Source of the DNA: Deltaproteobacteria bacterium
GTDB taxonomy: Bacteria; Desulfobacterota; Desulfobaccia; Desulfobaccales; 0-14-0-80-60-11
Direction: 5' to 3'
Length of the DNA stretch: 35,245 nt
NCBI GenBank assembly: GCA_003599195.1
Contig: QZIZ01000024.1
Coordinates: forward strand, 1-35,245
Shown piece after piece: positions 32,504-35,245 of the stretch. The translations under genes and the position numbers were made by a program. The notes under the pieces are model-generated. The model saw only the letters and a program-made list of their open reading frames with translations. It was not told where the DNA came from and did not search any database. The number at the start of each line of letters is the position of its first letter. Positions within the stretch are counted from its first letter, which is position 1.

Positions 32504-32915
32504 GATACTCTCTGCGTAGCCGGGTCCAGCGCTCCCGGACCAAGTCCTCCTCCGCCGCCAAGGTCTCATTCCACCCGAGTTTTTCCGCCGAGGCCAATAG
32601 CGCCGCTACCTGACGAAATTTGAGGGACACTGGTGCAGAGGCCAGTTCCTTCCTTTCGGCAGCATTGACGTGCTCCCATCTCCGCTTAAAGGTCAGAGCT
32701 TCTCCCTTTGTCAGGGCGTCGGCCGAGCTTTCACCCGAGGCGGCCTCCATTTCCAGGAGACGTTTCAAGAGAAAAGGTTGAGGCCGCCTCCGGCCATTTT
32801 CCCACTGGTTGACGGTGCTGAAGGTCACCCCCACTTCGTGGGCGAACTGCTCCTGGGTCAACCCAAGCCGCTCCCGGAGGCCTTTGACTAAAGCAGGGAT
32901 ATCAATTGTTGCCAT
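32496..32915 (-). CDS. XRE-family helix-turn-helix protein (putative antitoxin/regulator)
   Basis: A 139-aa protein. The Cro/CI-type helix-turn-helix spans about residues 8-55 (LRERLGLTQEQFAHEVGVTFSTVNQWENGRRRPQPFLLKRLLEM). The C-terminal half (WEHVNAAERKELASAPVSLKFRQVAALLASAEKLGW...RREYHA) is helical and basic. It is translationally overlapped with the nucleotidyltransferase gene, so the pair is likely a toxin-antitoxin or abortive-infection module in which this protein represses the operon. The AT-rich stretch 32916-32990 upstream would carry the promoter. I chose the ATG at 32915; no strong ribosome-binding site is visible. Confidence 0.8.
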   Translation of the reverse strand: MATIDIPALVKGLRERLGLTQEQFAHEVGVTFSTVNQWENGRRRPQPFLLKRLLEMEAASGESSADALTKGEALTFKRRWEHVNAAERKELASAPVSLKFRQVAALLASAEKLGWNETLAAEEDLVRERWTRLRREYHA

Positions 32916-33277
32916 GGGTTATCCATCTTCTTCTATATTTAATTTCATATATTAATTGAAATATTTATTTTGTCAAAACATTGGCTCCATCAGGGAAGAA
33001 TCGAGGTGGAAAAAGCCCAGGTCATATAGTCAGTGAGGTTTGACGGCTTTCATGGGTGTTCTCTTCAGAGATCATCATCAGATGGTTAAATATCATAAGC
33101 GATCCCTTAATCTTGGAGAGGATTTCCGGCTTTCCTATTCTCAAAAATCGATTGCTGGTCAACTTTACTATCCAGGTTTCCCAGACCAAGCCGGATTCCC
33201 TGTCAATATAAGTCTTGTAAATTACATTGAATATCTATATCTTATAAAAAATCTGGAAAACCATTAAGAGGAAATCC
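32916..33277. other. Intergenic region with a doubtful 75-codon frame
   Basis: AT-rich DNA (32916-32990) separates divergent genes. A frame at 33040-33267 (TTG or internal ATG starts) would encode a Tyr/Leu-rich peptide with no recognisable domain; GTGAGG is the only ribosome-site-like element. I do not call it a gene. The MNT gene's own ribosome-binding site follows at 33268-33272. Confidence 0.5.
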
Positions 33278-33604
33278 ATGCCGATGCAGGCTGTCGAAAA
33301 GCAAATTCTGGACAGATTTAGAGATCTTCTTCAGAAACGGTTGCCGCGGCATCAGATCATTATGTTCGGTTCCCGAGCCCGGGGTGACGCCGAGCCTTAT
33401 TCCGATCTGGACATAATGGTCATCATCGATGGGGTAGTAGATGAGGCTGCCAGAGAATGGGTGAGTGACTGTGCCTGGGAAGCCGGTTATGCCCAAGGGG
33501 TGGTAATTGTCCCGGTGGTCTTCAGCCGCGCTGAATGGGAACAGGGGATTGAACGCCATTCGCTCCTGGCCCGGGCTGTGGCCTCGGAGGGCATTCCCCT
33601 ATGA
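33278..33604 (+). CDS. MNT-domain nucleotidyltransferase (MntA-like antitoxin)
   Basis: A 108-aa minimal nucleotidyltransferase with MFGSRARGDAEPYSDLDIMV (GSRARGD...SDLD, about residues 28-48). In HEPN-MNT pairs this enzyme AMPylates and silences the HEPN RNase. AGAGGA lies 6 bp before the ATG. Its TGA overlaps the ATG of the HEPN reading frame (ATGA), as in intact pairs. Only a stub of that partner remains. The third acidic position is not obvious; the segment VVIVPVVFS replaces a usual Asp-containing strand. Confidence 0.85.
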   Translation: MPMQAVEKQILDRFRDLLQKRLPRHQIIMFGSRARGDAEPYSDLDIMVIIDGVVDEAAREWVSDCAWEAGYAQGVVIVPVVFSRAEWEQGIERHSLLARAVASEGIPL

Positions 33605-33744
33605 ATAGCGAAGAGATTTTATCTCTTATAAAATACCGCCTGGAACAGGCCCAGACCGCCCTTGAAGACGGCAAATTTCTGCTGGAAGGAGCACGCAGCC
33701 CCCAAAGCATCGTCAACCGGGCCTACTATGCCATTGTTCTATAG
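33601..33744 (+). pseudogene. HEPN toxin, truncated to 47 codons
   Basis: The frame starts as a normal HEPN protein (MNSEEILSLIKYRLEQAQTALEDG, then NRAYYAIV) and stops with TAG after NRAYYAIVL, the point where intact relatives continue into the second half (RAYYAxFY...). The C-terminal Arg-x4-6-His RNase motif is missing. From about 33738 the DNA is unrelated to HEPN in all forward frames, so a deletion or recombination junction is likely rather than a point mutation. The toxin should be inactive. Confidence 0.78.
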
Positions 33745-33854
33745 GACTCTCAAGACAAAAGGCAACTTCGCCATGAAAACGCTGCAACGCGCTGCCGTCC
33801 TTGACGGGCGTGAGCTTCGACTTGAATTGATTTAGAAGAGGATCAAAAATTGAG

Positions 33855-34505
33855 ATGAGTTATGTTAATAGTAAATATATTAAGAGAAAATATTCTAACC
33901 GTGAAATTGCCCAAGTTTTATGGGTTAGTTTGGATCAGGTTCGGCGCTGGGCTTTGGTTGTCTTTCCGGCAGACGCTGCAACAGAATGGGGAAAAGGAAA
34001 AAAACGAGAATATGATATCGACGAGACTTTTAAAATTTATTTAATCTCGCGGCTAAGTTCAGAGTATAATATGTCCCTTTCTGAGGCTTCAACTCACTTG
34101 AATAATCTCTGGCCACATTTGATGGCATTTACTTTGTTACCATCACAAATACCTTTGGAAAGATTAGATGGAGAACTTATTGATCTGAGAGAAATTAATA
34201 TTTATATTTATATTCATAAAAGTTATTACGAATTTCGTTCTTTACAAGATAGTAAATTCATAAGTGGCGATAAATCTAAATCAGAATTTATTGAAACACA
34301 TAGAAGTATTCAATTTAAAGTATCAGAAACAAATAGACATCCCGGCAATTCATTTCGTACTTGGATAAAATACGATGAAGAGTTGATTCATTTTTTTGAT
34401 GCTCTCAGAATGGCTTTTGAGGAAAGCCTCGCAAAGTATAAATCATTGATGAAACCTTTTGATCTTAGAAAGAAAAAGCCTTCACGGAGTGAAGGAGTCG
34501 GATAG
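33855..34505 (+). CDS. Unknown protein with N-terminal MerR-like helix-turn-helix
   Basis: A 216-aa protein in distinctly AT-rich DNA. The first 65 residues look like a MerR/excisionase-type DNA-binding domain (YSNREIAQVLWVSLDQVRRWA, then REYDIDETFKIYLISRLSSEYNMSLSEA). The rest is rich in Ile, Tyr and charged residues (EINIYIYIHKSYYEF) and ends in a basic tail (RKKKPSRSEG). No family is recognised. Base composition unlike the chromosome and neighbouring phage-like regulators suggest it belongs to the integrated element. The ATG is supported only by a weak GAG-type site. Confidence 0.55.
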   Translation: MSYVNSKYIKRKYSNREIAQVLWVSLDQVRRWALVVFPADAATEWGKGKKREYDIDETFKIYLISRLSSEYNMSLSEASTHLNNLWPHLMAFTLLPSQIPLERLDGELIDLREINIYIYIHKSYYEFRSLQDSKFISGDKSKSEFIETHRSIQFKVSETNRHPGNSFRTWIKYDEELIHFFDALRMAFEESLAKYKSLMKPFDLRKKKPSRSEGVG

Positions 34506-34612
34506 AATCGACTAATTTTGTAGAAAATACACTTCCTTCCTTAACCGGATACTCCTGCCTTATCTCGCGTTATCTTATCCCCATCAAACACCTATTTTGC
34601 AAAAAATATTTG

Positions 34613-34666
34613 TTGACTTTTTTATATAAGCACGTTATATCGCATATGAAATATCGTGCATTTATA
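34613..34666 (+). promoter_or_regulatory. Promoter with overlapping inverted-repeat operator
   Basis: TTGACT (34613-34618) and TTATAT (34635-34640) are spaced 16 bp, close to the sigma-70 consensus. TATAAGCACG (34625-34634) faces CGTGCATTTATA (34655-34666) with CATATG near the centre. The inverted repeat covers the -10 element, as expected of a repressor operator. Confidence 0.55.
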
Positions 34667-34740
34667 AGAGCTAACTGCCCCACAGCTCCTGACTACCATT
34701 TTAGCCTGATATATTTGTTGGTTACATTTCTAGAGGATTA

Positions 34741-34782
34741 TATGCCAAATTTTTTAGGGCCGTGTCCCGGACTAGGTGATTA
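34741..34782 (+). CDS. Candidate 13-codon leader peptide
   Basis: ATG with GAGG four bases upstream, then MPNFLGPCPGLGD and TAA. It lies between the putative promoter and the Cro-like gene. No run of a single amino acid suggests attenuation. Possible chance frame. Confidence 0.25.
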
Positions 34783-34810
34783 ACCATTTTGGTTGTTAAT
34801 GGAGGTTGTT

Positions 34811-35008
34811 ATGCCTATCAATATCAAACTTAAAACAGCGATTATTAAACAATATGGATCGCAGATTGCATTTGCGGCGGCTTTAGGCGTTCATGACTCA
34901 TTACTCTCGCGGATTGTTAGAGGTTGGCATCAACCAACTGAAGAACTCCGAAATTTAATCTGCAAAAAACTAGGAGTTAAAGAACATGAGATCTTCTCCA
35001 ATAACTGA
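34811..35008 (+). CDS. Small Cro/CI-like DNA-binding protein
   Basis: A 65-aa protein made almost wholly of a helix-turn-helix domain (AIIKQYGSQIAFAAALGVHDSLLSRIVRGWHQPTEELRNLICKKLGV). GGAGG lies 5 bp before the ATG at 34811; an earlier in-frame ATG at 34793 has no such site. It is probably a phage- or ICE-type regulator acting on the operator at about 34625-34666. It overlaps the next small gene by 23 bp. Confidence 0.7.
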   Translation: MPINIKLKTAIIKQYGSQIAFAAALGVHDSLLSRIVRGWHQPTEELRNLICKKLGVKEHEIFSNN

Positions 35009-35171
35009 GTGGGAGCACGTTCTTAAAGAACTTAAAAAATTACTTTACGAATCAAAATCAAATAAGAAACCCAAACGGCTCCTAAATATTGGTGAGGCCG
35101 CGCACTATCTGGGAATATCCCCCAAAACGTTGCGAAATATGCTGTGCCCTAACAGGGTGTTGAAAAACTAG
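34986..35171 (+). pseudogene. Excisionase-like helix-turn-helix protein, cut by an insertion sequence
   Basis: A 61-codon frame with AGGAG upstream. Residues about 32-52 (LLNIGEAAHYLGISPKTLRNML) are the start of an excisionase/MerR-type helix-turn-helix. Intact relatives continue with a beta wing (for example P..R.G....F...DLD). Here the match stops at CPN and the last residues (RVLKN) come from the GGGTGTTGAAAAAC sequence that I read as an insertion sequence end. The intact protein would be perhaps 70-90 aa. Confidence 0.55.
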
Positions 35172-35245
35172 CAATCGCGATTGGTTATCAATGGTGCTAT
35201 ACTGCCGGACATCAAGCCGGAGGTCGATGTCCATGCGCGGAACCG
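35153..35245 (+). mobile_element. Left end of an insertion sequence (IS5/IS1182-like?), partial
   Basis: The sequence switches at about 35153 to GGGTGTTGAAAAACT, similar to IS ends I know. About 65 bp later comes GGAGG (35219-35223) and an ATG at 35233 opening MRGT, the N-terminal pattern of IS5/IS1182-related transposases (MRG.D...). Only 13 bases of this frame are in the window, so the family is a guess. Confidence 0.45.
35233..35245 (+). CDS. Start of a putative transposase (partial)
   Basis: Four codons, MRGT, follow GGAGG at a spacing of 9. An ATG six bases earlier (35227) is in the same frame but too close to the ribosome-binding site. Identity is inferred from the context of the insertion end and the MRG start only. 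Confidence 0.3.

Larger units (their letters stand above)
34506..34810 (+). other. AT-rich regulatory region before a Cro-like gene
   Basis: About 300 bp hold no ordinary gene. A promoter-operator-like cluster lies at 34613-34666. A 13-codon frame MPNFLGPCPGLGD (34741-34782) is preceded by GAGG. AACCA-ttt-TGGTT (34785-34797) forms a small hairpin just before the Cro-like gene's ribosome-binding site. A leader-controlled or repressor-controlled transcript is plausible. Confidence 0.45.

Noticed and set aside
33040-33267. 75-codon frame before the MNT gene
   Set aside because: TTG start, no recognised domain, weak ribosome-binding site; kept only as a note in the intergenic entry.

Overview
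The window looks like a stretch of a GC-rich (roughly 60% G+C by eye) anaerobic deltaproteobacterial-type chromosome (Desulfobacca/Syntrophobacter-like). This rests on gene content: NtrY/NtrC-type signalling, methylmalonyl-CoA epimerase, a B12-binding radical SAM protein, anaerobic thiazole synthesis by ThiH, and an exported DUF362 / polyferredoxin / aldo-keto reductase cluster. The species cannot be fixed from sequence alone.

Layout. 1-114 is the end of pyrF. 205-2357 (minus) is mce, a TIM-barrel sugar-phosphate isomerase-like gene and a DUF169 gene. 2546-3778 is an M20 metallohydrolase. 3918-4181 is a small unknown gene. 4244-5292 is a lipoprotein plus a CvpA-like membrane protein. 5549-6340 is mazG. 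6458-11853 is a tight signalling operon of two sensor kinases and one sigma-54 response regulator. 11939-20471 holds the thiamine genes thiF, thiG, thiH, thiS and thiE. They are split by about 4.6 kb of accessory DNA: a secreted nuclease-like protein, a SEL1-repeat protein, a frameshifted BrnT toxin with its antitoxin, and an AT-richer OLD-like ATPase-nuclease that is a candidate defence gene. 20800-22224 (minus) is a radical SAM/B12 protein, 22808-23524 an SRPBCC protein, and 23586-24044 (minus) a phage-type metallopeptidase. 24221-30284 (minus) is a probable exported redox operon (unknown secreted protein, DUF6599, Tat-exported DUF362, membrane polyferredoxin, Tat-exported Fe-S aldo-keto reductase). 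30346-31395 (minus) is an HD-GYP protein.

At 31489-31533 lies the 3' fragment of a tRNA-Arg(ACG) gene, followed by about 260 bp of dense inverted repeats. The fragment's broken side faces right, and everything to the right is accessory: an XRE/nucleotidyltransferase pair, an MNT gene with a truncated HEPN partner, unknown and phage-like DNA-binding proteins, and the edge of an insertion sequence. I read this as the left boundary of an integrated element that runs past the window.

The most unusual global feature is the intergenic repeats. Short degenerate tandem units with periods of 7, 8 or 10 bp occur in almost every intergenic gap, usually as inverted arms and very often touching or overlapping stop codons. 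In several places they supply codons: the C-terminus of the CvpA-like protein, the end of MazG, and the leader of the secreted nuclease. Composite palindromes of other families accompany them.
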